From an uncultured Clostridia bacterium (lineage in GTDB: Bacteria; Bacillota; Clostridia; TANB77; CAG-508): 27,716 nucleotides of DNA. A model generated the notes under the pieces. It made no database searches. It was not told where the DNA came from and worked only from the letters and a program-made list of their open reading frames with translations. The DNA is taken from assembly GCA_934153805.1 (NCBI GenBank), contig CAKPFO010000013.1, positions 1-27,716 of the forward strand. The letters run 5' to 3'. This document shows, one piece after another, positions 14,175 through 23,069 of this stretch; the stretch's first letter is position 1, and the number at the start of each line of letters is the position of its first letter. Both the position numbers and the translations under genes were made by a program.

Positions 14175-17100
14175 ATGTCTTGGGAAGATTTTAAAAAGGA
14201 AAAACAACAAAATTCTTCTTGGGAGGAATTTAAAAAAAGAAAAGAGACTCAAAGCAATTCAATTTCAACTTCAAATGATGAATCTTTATTAAATAAAGCT
14301 CAAAATTTCATGAATACAACAAGTAATAAAATATCCGATAATATAAATAATACTTTTCAAAAGTTGTCTAGTTTAAAACAAACTAGTCGTATTACAGATG
14401 AACAAATGCAAAAGCTAGCTTTGCAACAGGCTAAAGAACAAACGGCAAATTCAGAAGATAAAATAAGCCGAAATATTAGTATTAATAAATATAACCAAAG
14501 CAAGCAAGAAGAAATTCAAAGATTATTAAATAGTATTCCAGAAAAAAATGACAATATTGGTGTGACTAGTAATAATACAAGTGATATTAATCAACGCAAT
14601 ATTAATAGTAATGCTACTGCTCCAATTAACAAATCATTATTTCAAAAAGTACAAGATTTTGCTAAAGAAAAAGAAATTATTCAAGAACCTGAAAAAGGTA
14701 ATATATTGCAAAATGTAGGTGGGTCATTAGCTGATATTGGATTAAATTTTACCAAAGGTATATTAGATGTTCCTGAAAATTTATCTGATTTATATTTACA
14801 TGGTATTGCACTTGGCAAAGATATTAAAAATAATAATATAAATAGTATAGCAAATGAATTACTTAATGCCAAACCATACGGAAACTATAGTACTCTTTCT
14901 CAAAATAATTTAAAGGAAGATTCTCAACCCAAAACAAATGTTACAGACATGGATATATACAATTCTATTCATAACAAGCGTGAGTTTTCAGCAGATGAAT
15001 TGCGAAATTTTGCTTCAAATGAAAATTATTACAATTTAATGGGGTTACAGAGAGTTGAAGATAAGGTAAATAATTATTCTTATTTAGGTAACACAAGTGA
15101 TGAAGTATTTAGGTCAATTGGATATACTGCTGGAATGGCTGTTGCCGGTGCACCTTTAAGCGAGGCAGTAGGATTATCAAATTCTGGTAATATTCCAATT
15201 TCTCTTGGAAAAACACATTTAGATATGCCTATTTTATCATTATTAGGAGGTAGTGCAAGTTCCTTAAATGAAACATATCAAAGTGACAAGTCTAATGGAA
15301 CTAAAACTGGACTATTGCAAACTTGGATTAAAGCTATCAATGGTGGATTAACAGAGGGCTTTACAGAAGGTATGTTTGGAATGTATGGAGTTGGGGGAAG
15401 TTCTATTGAAGATAGTGCTCAAAATTATATTTCTAAAAAAATTGCTCAAGGAGCAGGACAAACATTAGCAAGCTTGGGATTGTCAGCAACTGGTGAAGCA
15501 ACAGAAGAATTAGTTTCTTATATGTTAAATTATATTACTGATCATAGTTTGGATACAATGTTTGGAACACAAAATGCCAGTGAGTGGAATTGGGAAGATG
15601 TAGGAAAATCTATGGCCAGTGCTTTTGCAAGCACATTGATTTCACAAGGTTCTACTCAAACACTCCAATCTATTGCAAATAAATTTAATAGTAATACGCT
15701 ATATAATAATGCTATAGATTTGGCTGAGCAAAAACTTGGCAGAAAATTAAATTCAAATGAAAAAAGTGAAGTTAAACTTCAAATACAAGATATTCAAAAG
15801 CAAGTTAATAATAATTTAGAATCCAAAAAAGAAGAGACTAAAGATACAAAAACAAATAAAAATGATAAACAAGCTAAAAATTTAATTGATATATTAAATG
15901 CTAGTGCAAATTTACAACAAAATGTGGCAAATAATCAGTCTATATTGCCTAATCAACAAATTACACAAGCAGATAATAAAATCGTTCAAAATGGAATTTC
16001 AGTTGAGACAAATGAAATGTTAAACAATAATCAACTTCCAATGTTAAATTATCAATATGAAAATTCTAATAATGAGAAGATAAATAATTTAAGACAAGAT
16101 GCAAACAAATATTTCAATAATTCTGAAAAAGCTAGAAACTATGTAAATATGCTAGAACAAATCATAAAGGATAAAAATGTTGATATAAGATTAGATGCAA
16201 ATTTGAAAACACCAGATGGAAGAATGGCAAATGGTTCTTATTTAGATGGAGTGATAACAATAAATCCTAACTCAACAAAAGCAGGAGAATTTATTGCAGT
16301 TCATGAATTAACACATGCGATTGGCAATGATTCTATGAGAAATATAATAGAAACATATAGAAAAAGTAATACAGAATTTAATGCTGCAGTTGAAAATCTT
16401 TTACAAAATTATGGCTCAACAGAGTTAACAGATGAAGCTTTATCTGATGTTTCGGCACAACTTTTTGGAAATCAAGAGTTTATTAATAATGTTTCACAAA
16501 AAAGTCCTAACATCTTCAAGAGAATTTATAATGAAGTAAAGTATTTATGGCATCAATTTAGAGGCTATAAAAATCAAGACCAATTCATAGATGATTTATA
16601 TTATAAATGGACGCAAGTTTATAATAATAATAACAAATTAAATGAAGCAAGTAATTATTCTATTGCAGGTAAACAAGGGATGAAAAATGCAATAAAAGCT
16701 GATACAAGTAATTTAGTTCTTGAAAGAAATTATAATAAGGCTCAACAAATGCAAAAAAATGGTGTTGATAATGAAACAATAAGACAGTCCACAGGATGGT
16801 TTCAGGATAGAAATGGTGATTGGAAGTTTGAGTTTTCTGATAAAGATATGTCACTGAAAAATATTAAACTAGAAAAAAATAAAACATATGAGTTGGGCAA
16901 CTTATTAGAACATGATACTTTATTTACAGTGTATCCTCAATTAAAAAACATTGAAATTCAGTTTAGAGAACTAAATGGTGCTAATGGCAAATATTCTGTT
17001 TCAAATAATAATATAATAATAAATAACAAATTGATTGGAAATAGCCCACAAATTGAAGGAACTCTTATCCATGAAATACAACATGCAATTCAAAATATTG

Positions 17101-20100
17101 AAGGTTTTGAAAACGGTACTAGCAGTAAGAAAAGTAAACTTGCATATTTTGAAAGCTTAGGAGAAATAGAAGCTGATGACACCAAAAAAAGATACCTATT
17201 AGAAAAGAATGGTAAAATAGACAGAAACACTATCGAACCTGAATCTTCCAAAAACAATCCTCAACATCCAAAATTAAATAATTACTTAAAAAATAGAAAA
17301 CTTCTTGATAAAATAAAAGACAACATATATAATTATTCTAATAGCGAAAACAAGAAAGGCGGAGATAACTATGAAATTTATCAAGAAGATATGGCACAAA
17401 ATAATCAAGAAAATAGCAGATTGGTATTTGCAGAAACCAATGGAAATAATAGATCCGATGGAACCTTGGGAAATAGCAGAGTTGAAAATGGAAGAAAAAA
17501 TGGAGAGAAAATACAAGAAATTGACAAAAAAATACAAGAAAGACATGAAAAAACTAAAGAATCAACACATGAAAATGAAGAAAAAAATAATAGCAAAGTA
17601 TGGAACAATAGAATACTAGAAGAATCTGAAAATAATTCAGGTTCTTTTTCTTTTGATAGAAATGCTAAAAGATATAAAGATTTAGAGTCTGCTAATATTG
17701 TAAAATTTAACAAGAAAACAGATGGTAAAATAAATATTGAAATATCAAATAATAATGAATTGATAAATCAATTTACTGTAACCTCAAAAGAAAATGCCTC
17801 AAAGCAATTAGGAAATAATATTGCAAATTATATATATGATAATGCAACTGAAACTAGCAAAACTATAAATTTAAAACAAATTGAAACTGCAAAAGTTCAA
17901 GATACGTCCCATAAAGGAAAACAATTAGAAATCATAAAAAATACTAATCCTATGCTAGATGATTATCATACAGGAATAAGAAATATTGAAGACATAAAAA
18001 CATTTGACGAGGTAATAAATGATGATGGCGAAAGCTTTGCTTGGGGAGATTTTTCAAGAGAAGACGCTGAAAGAGCATTAAAAGATGGAAAAGTAACTGT
18101 ATATAGTTCATATCCAATAAAACAAGGAACCTTTGTTTCTACTTCAAGAATACAAGCAGAAGAATATGCTGGTGGAAGAGGAAATAGAGTATATTCAAAA
18201 ACAATTCCATTAGATTCTGTTGCATGGATTAATGGAGATGAAGGACAATATGCTAATGTAAAACAAAAATATTCAATTGAAAATGACAATTGGAGCAATT
18301 ATTTAGATAATAGTTTTAAAGCTGAAGGTACAAGAACTAATCTTGAAGAAATAAAAAATGGAAATTTAGCACCAGTAGCAAATGATTTTACAAACTATAA
18401 AGAACTTAGTAAATCTGAAAAAAAGGAATTGTTTGATTACTTAGATAAAAGAGGAGCTAATTACGAATATGATACTGATACATATGAAATAATTGACATT
18501 GATGATAAAAGTTTAATAAAAGATTTTTATATTACAAAATATTTAGAAAAACAAAAAAATAATAATTCTAAAGAAAATATAAATTCACCTTATAGAAACA
18601 GTGATAAAATAGCGAATGATAATACCATATCTGATTTAGATGCAATTAGAGAAGAATCACGTAAAGTAAATTCGCCATCACTTGAAACGACCAATAAGAC
18701 AGCTAATAAACTCACAAATAACGGAAATAAATTGATAAGTGCAACAATAAGTTCTGTAAATAAACAAAGAAGAAAAGAAAATGTTAGTTTATCTCAAATA
18801 AAAGATACACTAGCTCAAAAGTTTGTAAATAAAGGTCACTATATAGATAAATTAGCTAAAGAAACAGGCAATAAAAAATTAACTTATTTATATGATAGAA
18901 CAATGAATGCATTTAATGAAGCTCAAATTTCTATTGGAGATAAACAAATAATCTCAAATGCTGCTGGAACAGATATAGAAGTTGTTGGTAAATCTATTAT
19001 AGATATATTTTCTGAAGCGGACAAAGCTAATTTGTCAAGTGAGTTTGATGACTATTTATTGAACAAACATAATATTTCAAGATTTGCATACGAAAAAGGT
19101 ATTTTTGGTAGTGAAGTGTCTGCAACAGATTCTGAAATTACTGTTAATGCTTATGAAAAAAAATATCCTAAATTTTATGAATGGTCAAAAGAGGTAAGCA
19201 AATATAATGATAACAATTTAAAGGACTTAGTTAGAAACGGTTTAGTTTCGAATGAAACTTATAATAAATTGCGTGAAATGTATAGTGACTATGTTCCTAC
19301 ATTTAGAGATATAACGGAAAGTATTACACAATACCAAGATGATTTGGTAGGTAACAATACTTTAAAAAAAGCTACTGAAAGCGATAAAAGTATTTTGTCT
19401 ATAAAAGAAAGTATGGCAGAACAAACGTTAGCAATAAAAAAAGCCATCAGAGTAAATAAATTGGGAGTAGAACTGTATAAAACATTAGGCAAAGAATCAA
19501 AAGTAAATAATAATAACATTGTAAGTGGAATTGAATTCGATCCAGTTGCAATTCAATCATTAGCAGGAGATGTAATTGCAAAGGCAAAAGATGGAACTAA
19601 TACTTTTATGATTTTTCAAAATGGTGAAATGACAGAATTTAAGATAAGTGATGAATTGTACTCTGCTTTTGCAAAAGATACTTTACAGAATAAAATTAAT
19701 AGCAGTAATGTTGCAAAAACATTGTTGACTCCTATTGAGAAACTTTCTAATGCTCAAAGAGAATTATTAACTACATACAGTATTGGTTTTGCATTTAATA
19801 ATCCTATAAAGGATTTTCAAGATGCTGTATTTAATACTAAGTATAGTTCTGCTCAATTTCTAAAAAATTATACAAAAGCTCTTTATAATATTGGAACAGA
19901 TGGTTCTTGGTATAAAAATTATAAAGAAAATGGTGGAACAGCAAATACATATTTTGATTACCAAAAGGGAATATTGCCAAACAAAAATAAAAGATTTGGA
20001 GACAATATAAAAGTTGTAAATGAAATTCTTGAGCAAGCTCCAAGATTAGCTGAATATATATCTACAATTGAAAATGGAGGAAGTATAGATGAAGCGCTAT

Positions 20101-21728
20101 ATAATGCCGCGGATATAACTACTAATTTTAAAAGAGGTGGAAATATTACAAAGGTTGTTAATAAATATGGTGCAAATTTTTTAAATGCTTCTGTGCAAGG
20201 ACTAGATAAATTTTACAGAAATCTCTCTGGTCAAAATGGATGGAAAGGTTATGCTGATTTAACTGTTAAAGCAATTATATGGCAAGTAGCTCCTGCTATT
20301 TTAAATGGATTATTATTAGGAGACGATGATGATTATGATGATTTACCTGAATATACCAAAGATAATTATTTCTTATTTAAAATAGGAGATGGTAAATTTT
20401 TCAGAATACCTAAAGGAAGAATATCAAGTGTTGTTGGAGGAATTGCTAGAAGAGCATTAGAAACTACAGAAGGTAAAAACGTTGACTGGAAAGCGTTGAT
20501 TGATACAACAATTAATCAAATGGCTCCTAATAATCCATTTAAAGATAATCTTATTGCACCAATTTTACAAGCAAAAAGAAATACAGCATGGTATGGTGGA
20601 GAAATTGTAAGTAGTAGATTGCAAAAGTTACCTATTGCTGAACAATCTGATGAATCTACAGATAAGTTAAGCAAATTTTTAGGAGAAAAGCTAAATATTA
20701 GTCCTAAAAAAATCAACTATGTACTTGATCAATATAGTGGTGGCATAGGAGATGTTATTTTACCAATGCTGACACCTCAAGCAGAAAATAATATTTTAGA
20801 AGATAAATTTACTACTGACTCAATAATGAAAAACAAACATGTAAGCCAGTACTATTCTTTGCTAGAGGATTTAGAAAAGAATAAAAATTCTGAAAAAGCA
20901 ACTGATGAGGATAAGTTAAAGTATATGTATTTGTCTGTAAGTTCGAAAGACCTGGGAGAATTGTATCAGGAAAAACGAGATATACAAAATTCCGATTTAT
21001 CTGATACAGAAAAGAAAGTACAAGTTAGAGATATACAAAAAGAAATAAATTCTATTGTAGAAGAAAAATTAGAAAATGTAGATTTTATTCAGAAAAATGG
21101 CGATACTGCAACTATTGGTAATGAAAAGTATTATAAATATAAAGGTGAATGGAAAAATGTTCCTGATGAAGAAGCAGAAAAAATTAAAGGATTATCTTTA
21201 AACACTTATGCTAATTATCAAAATAAAATTGCAGAATTGTTAGCAGAGAAAAAGAAAGAAAATAAAACTATTGCTCAAAAGGATAAAATAAAAATACTTG
21301 CAAATTCTGATTACAGTAGCAATGAAAAAGATAAAATATATAGTCAAATAATAAATACAGACGATGACACTTATAAAATTTTAAATAAATTAGACAATAG
21401 CAAAAATATTATTAATCAATATTTAAATTATTTGCAAACTGATTTAAAAGCCGATAGAGAAGATGATGGTACAAATAGTGGAAAAGCAGTTTCTGGAAGT
21501 AAAAAGCAGAAAGTTTACAATTATATAAATAGTATAGAGAGTAAAAATATGTCTTATATTCAGAAACTTTATTTAGCTGGGATAAATACAACTTTAAGCT
21601 CAGCTGATAAAAAGAAGTTATTTAATTTGATTAATGAAAGTTCATCTCTTAGTAAATCTGAAAAGCTCGAAGCTTTTAGTAAATTGCAAGGCTTTACTGT
21701 ATATAAAAACGGTAAAGTTACCTGGTAA
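14175..21728 (+). CDS. Giant polyvalent virion protein with two HExxH domains and LPD38-like region
   Basis: 2517 residues, ATG 14175 after TAGGAGG. In order: an N-terminal tag with two copies of SWE(D/E)FKK (2-8, 15-21); low-complexity linkers; a Gly/Ala-rich hydrophobic region about 305-495 with possible membrane-entering helices; a first metallopeptidase-like domain with HELTH (His710, Glu711, His714) and a later DEALSDVSAQLFG; a LPD23-like region about 860-985 with STGWFQDRNGDWKFE and HEIQH (966-970); a Lys/Glu/Asn-rich linker; a region about 1256-1360 (NPMLDDYHTG, ESFAWGDFSRED, then VSTS at 1321-1324) like ADP-ribosyltransferase-type domains; and a long LPD38-like part about 1530-2230 with a hydrophobic helix near 2033-2050. 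Polyvalent proteins of phages and conjugative elements are delivered with the DNA to counter host defence. Substrates unknown. Confidence 0.85.
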   Translation: MSWEDFKKEKQQNSSWEEFKKRKETQSNSISTSNDESLLNKAQNFMNTTSNKISDNINNTFQKLSSLKQTSRITDEQMQKLALQQAKEQTANSEDKISRNISINKYNQSKQEEIQRLLNSIPEKNDNIGVTSNNTSDINQRNINSNATAPINKSLFQKVQDFAKEKEIIQEPEKGNILQNVGGSLADIGLNFTKGILDVPENLSDLYLHGIALGKDIKNNNINSIANELLNAKPYGNYSTLSQNNLKEDSQPKTNVTDMDIYNSIHNKREFSADELRNFASNENYYNLMGLQRVEDKVNNYSYLGNTSDEVFRSIGYTAGMAVAGAPLSEAVGLSNSGNIPISLGKTHLDMPILSLLGGSASSLNETYQSDKSNGTKTGLLQTWIKAINGGLTEGFTEGMFGMYGVGGSSIEDSAQNYISKKIAQGAGQTLASLGLSATGEATEELVSYMLNYITDHSLDTMFGTQNASEWNWEDVGKSMASAFASTLISQGSTQTLQSIANKFNSNTLYNNAIDLAEQKLGRKLNSNEKSEVKLQIQDIQKQVNNNLESKKEETKDTKTNKNDKQAKNLIDILNASANLQQNVANNQSILPNQQITQADNKIVQNGISVETNEMLNNNQLPMLNYQYENSNNEKINNLRQDANKYFNNSEKARNYVNMLEQIIKDKNVDIRLDANLKTPDGRMANGSYLDGVITINPNSTKAGEFIAVHELTHAIGNDSMRNIIETYRKSNTEFNAAVENLLQNYGSTELTDEALSDVSAQLFGNQEFINNVSQKSPNIFKRIYNEVKYLWHQFRGYKNQDQFIDDLYYKWTQVYNNNNKLNEASNYSIAGKQGMKNAIKADTSNLVLERNYNKAQQMQKNGVDNETIRQSTGWFQDRNGDWKFEFSDKDMSLKNIKLEKNKTYELGNLLEHDTLFTVYPQLKNIEIQFRELNGANGKYSVSNNNIIINNKLIGNSPQIEGTLIHEIQHAIQNIEGFENGTSSKKSKLAYFESLGEIEADDTKKRYLLEKNGKIDRNTIEPESSKNNPQHPKLNNYLKNRKLLDKIKDNIYNYSNSENKKGGDNYEIYQEDMAQNNQENSRLVFAETNGNNRSDGTLGNSRVENGRKNGEKIQEIDKKIQERHEKTKESTHENEEKNNSKVWNNRILEESENNSGSFSFDRNAKRYKDLESANIVKFNKKTDGKINIEISNNNELINQFTVTSKENASKQLGNNIANYIYDNATETSKTINLKQIETAKVQDTSHKGKQLEIIKNTNPMLDDYHTGIRNIEDIKTFDEVINDDGESFAWGDFSREDAERALKDGKVTVYSSYPIKQGTFVSTSRIQAEEYAGGRGNRVYSKTIPLDSVAWINGDEGQYANVKQKYSIENDNWSNYLDNSFKAEGTRTNLEEIKNGNLAPVANDFTNYKELSKSEKKELFDYLDKRGANYEYDTDTYEIIDIDDKSLIKDFYITKYLEKQKNNNSKENINSPYRNSDKIANDNTISDLDAIREESRKVNSPSLETTNKTANKLTNNGNKLISATISSVNKQRRKENVSLSQIKDTLAQKFVNKGHYIDKLAKETGNKKLTYLYDRTMNAFNEAQISIGDKQIISNAAGTDIEVVGKSIIDIFSEADKANLSSEFDDYLLNKHNISRFAYEKGIFGSEVSATDSEITVNAYEKKYPKFYEWSKEVSKYNDNNLKDLVRNGLVSNETYNKLREMYSDYVPTFRDITESITQYQDDLVGNNTLKKATESDKSILSIKESMAEQTLAIKKAIRVNKLGVELYKTLGKESKVNNNNIVSGIEFDPVAIQSLAGDVIAKAKDGTNTFMIFQNGEMTEFKISDELYSAFAKDTLQNKINSSNVAKTLLTPIEKLSNAQRELLTTYSIGFAFNNPIKDFQDAVFNTKYSSAQFLKNYTKALYNIGTDGSWYKNYKENGGTANTYFDYQKGILPNKNKRFGDNIKVVNEILEQAPRLAEYISTIENGGSIDEALYNAADITTNFKRGGNITKVVNKYGANFLNASVQGLDKFYRNLSGQNGWKGYADLTVKAIIWQVAPAILNGLLLGDDDDYDDLPEYTKDNYFLFKIGDGKFFRIPKGRISSVVGGIARRALETTEGKNVDWKALIDTTINQMAPNNPFKDNLIAPILQAKRNTAWYGGEIVSSRLQKLPIAEQSDESTDKLSKFLGEKLNISPKKINYVLDQYSGGIGDVILPMLTPQAENNILEDKFTTDSIMKNKHVSQYYSLLEDLEKNKNSEKATDEDKLKYMYLSVSSKDLGELYQEKRDIQNSDLSDTEKKVQVRDIQKEINSIVEEKLENVDFIQKNGDTATIGNEKYYKYKGEWKNVPDEEAEKIKGLSLNTYANYQNKIAELLAEKKKENKTIAQKDKIKILANSDYSSNEKDKIYSQIINTDDDTYKILNKLDNSKNIINQYLNYLQTDLKADREDDGTNSGKAVSGSKKQKVYNYINSIESKNMSYIQKLYLAGINTTLSSADKKKLFNLINESSSLSKSEKLEAFSKLQGFTVYKNGKVTW
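17371..17619 (+). CDS. Small gene nested out of frame in the polyvalent gene (putative)
   Basis: 82 residues in the +1 frame of the giant gene. ATG 17371 has a strong ribosome binding site (AGGCGGAG, 6 nt upstream). The product looks like a real protein: a basic amphipathic N-terminus (MKFIKKIWHKIIKKIADWYL), then KPMEIIDPMEPWEIAELKME with several Trp and Pro, then a Lys-rich coiled-coil tail. The host frame over the same bases (residues 1066-1149 of the giant protein) is a biased Asn/Glu/Lys/Gln stretch between two domains, as expected if the other frame is the constrained one. I recall similar short proteins in clostridial elements but cannot name a family. An amphipathic or membrane-peripheral role is a guess. 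Confidence 0.5.
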   Translation: MKFIKKIWHKIIKKIADWYLQKPMEIIDPMEPWEIAELKMEEKMERKYKKLTKKYKKDMKKLKNQHMKMKKKIIAKYGTIEY

Positions 21729-21732
21729 AATA

Positions 21733-21765
21733 TATACATATTGTAATACAAAATGCAATATATAC
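21733..21765 (+). other. Imperfect hairpin after the polyvalent gene
   Basis: TATACATATTG (left, from about 21733) pairs with CAATATATAC (21756-21765) over roughly 9-10 positions with one mismatch and a 12-nt loop. It follows the polyvalent stop by a few bases. No T-tract follows directly, so termination would be weak. Confidence 0.3.
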
Positions 21766-21794
21766 TTGTCACTTTTTGTCTTATAAAATAATAT
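21766..21794 (+). promoter_or_regulatory. Candidate promoter of the membrane-protein cassette
   Basis: TTGTCA (21766-21771, 5/6) and TAATAT (21789-21794, 4/6) are separated by exactly 17 nt. The expected start, near 21801, falls in the loop of the long hairpin 21780-21827, so RNA from this promoter would lack the left arm. Confidence 0.4.
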
Positions 21795-21827
21795 TGGTAA
21801 TTGTAATTATCAATATTATTTTATAAG
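21780..21827. promoter_or_regulatory. 17-bp perfect inverted repeat next to a ribosome binding site
   Basis: CTTATAAAATAATATTG (21780-21796) is perfectly complementary to CAATATTATTTTATAAG (21811-21827). The 14 nt between them can extend the stem by about 5 further weak pairs. The right arm ends in the first half of AAGGAG (21825-21830), the ribosome binding site of the next gene. In read-through RNA this hairpin would partly hide that site. No T-run follows. Confidence 0.65.
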
Positions 21828-21839
21828 GAGATGTTTAGT

Positions 21840-22091
21840 TTGAAAAAAATAATTTATGTTTTTGGAGCAATTTGTGGTATTATTTTAATTGCAATAGCTA
21901 TATATTTTTTTATTAATATATACTTTGTATTTTCAATTCAAAATGGTCAAATGGTTGACGGATTTGGGTTTCCGTATTCAAACGATAAACCAAGTTCTCC
22001 TTTTATCCTATTGACAATTGTTGGATTAATAGTTGGTTCGTCTTTGTTAAAACTTTGTATGAAGAAATTAAAAGGAGAACAAAACATATGA
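21840..22091 (+). CDS. Small two-helix membrane protein (moron-like)
   Basis: 83 residues. TTG 21840 is chosen because AAGGAG ends 9 nt upstream; the in-frame ATG 21831 directly abuts the AAGGAG and has no room for it. Two hydrophobic segments are visible: IIYVFGAICGIILIAIAIYF near residues 4-30, and SPFILLTIVGLIVGSSLLKL near 50-70, with a short Gly/Asn/Pro loop between (GFGFPYSNDKPSS). The stop overlaps the next start (ATGA), so the pair is coupled. It is even more AT-rich than the virion genes and interrupts the tail module, with its own promoter-like and terminator sequences. A superinfection-exclusion or lysogenic conversion role is plausible for such cassettes but not shown. Confidence 0.65.
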   Translation: MKKIIYVFGAICGIILIAIAIYFFINIYFVFSIQNGQMVDGFGFPYSNDKPSSPFILLTIVGLIVGSSLLKLCMKKLKGEQNI

Positions 22092-23005
22092 ATAATTACA
22101 CAGAAAATGAAGAAAAAGAATTTTCAATGAAATGGTGGGATTTTAATCAGTATATAAGATTTCCATTTGGAATTTTGACATCTATAAGTGTTTTTATAAG
22201 ATATTTAAAATTGACTTCTAATTCTGTTATTTCTTTATTACTTGTACTAAATATTTTAAATGGAATACTTTTATTTGTTACCAGCTATTATTTTTTCAAA
22301 AGAACTAAAGTTGGATATAAACTTTTAAATATTCTTTTGATTTATGAATTATTATCAAATTCTTTTAGTTTTGCATTGAAAAGTGGAAAATTTGATATTA
22401 TAAATTTTTGTGTTTTCATAAGTGTTTATGGTATTATTTGGACTCTACCTAATTATATATACTTTAAAAAAAGAAAAAGTTTATTTAATAACACTTTGTC
22501 TGGTAAAAATAAGGTTAAAAAAAATTATATAGATGAGGTTCAAAATAACAAAGATGATGAAAATTTACGTATTTTTATAGATAAATTAGAGAACTATCAA
22601 AATACAAATCCTGATTTTAAAGCAAATATAAATAATAATTTTATTCGTAAAACTGAAAAAATACATCATGAGGTTTATGATAAAACATGTTTTAAAAATA
22701 GTGAAAAAGAAAATACAAAAACTAATATAACTACCAAAAAAGAAAAAAGTAGAGACAATCAAGAAAGTATTGAGGAAATTATAACATTTGCAATAGTAAC
22801 ATCTGTTTTAATAACTTTGCTTTTTTGTTTATTAATACTTTTTGGATATTTGGTTTATAAAAGTAATATTATTAATAATAGTATAACGAATTTTATATTT
22901 TTTACTTGTGGGGTATTCTTAGTGTTATTTATACTTACTATACTTTGCATTATTAATAAGACAAAAAAAGATGCAATTAATTGTACCAATACCAATAGAA
23001 AATAA
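22088..23005 (+). CDS. Multi-pass membrane protein (moron-like)
   Basis: 305 residues from ATG 22088, with AAAGGAG about 11 nt upstream and a four-base ATGA overlap with the preceding stop; the upstream in-frame ATG 22055 lacks a ribosome binding site. Residues about 15-130 hold four hydrophobic helices (YIRFPFGILTSISVFIRYLK, SLLLVLNILNGILLFVTSYY, LLNILLIYELLSNSFSFALK, FCVFISVYGIIWTLPNYIYF). Residues 135-230 are a charged, Asn/Lys-rich cytoplasmic or external linker. Two more helices close the protein (ITFAIVTSVLITLLFCLLIL, FIFFTCGVFLVLFILTILCI). No known catalytic motif. Followed by a strong terminator. Function unknown; a host-surface or exclusion role is inferred from the cassette. Confidence 0.7.
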   Translation: MNNYTENEEKEFSMKWWDFNQYIRFPFGILTSISVFIRYLKLTSNSVISLLLVLNILNGILLFVTSYYFFKRTKVGYKLLNILLIYELLSNSFSFALKSGKFDIINFCVFISVYGIIWTLPNYIYFKKRKSLFNNTLSGKNKVKKNYIDEVQNNKDDENLRIFIDKLENYQNTNPDFKANINNNFIRKTEKIHHEVYDKTCFKNSEKENTKTNITTKKEKSRDNQESIEEIITFAIVTSVLITLLFCLLILFGYLVYKSNIINNSITNFIFFTCGVFLVLFILTILCIINKTKKDAINCTNTNRK

Positions 23006-23023
23006 AAGAAGATTTAATAAAAG

Positions 23024-23056
23024 AAAAGCACTTACAGAAATGTAGGTGCTTTTATA
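23024..23056 (+). terminator. Intrinsic terminator closing the membrane-protein cassette
   Basis: AAAAGCACTTACA (23024-23036) and TGTAGGTGCTTTT (23041-23053) form a 13-bp stem with a single G-U pair and a GAAA loop, followed by AT after the TTTT. It separates the cassette from the tail fibre gene, whose GGAGG starts a few bases later. Confidence 0.75.
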
Positions 23057-23069
23057 ATGGAGGTTAAAA

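Noticed and set aside
17405..17713. 102-codon reverse-strand open frame inside the polyvalent gene
   Set aside because: It is the mirror of A-rich coding DNA: Leu/Phe/Ser-rich, no ribosome binding site, opposite to every other gene.
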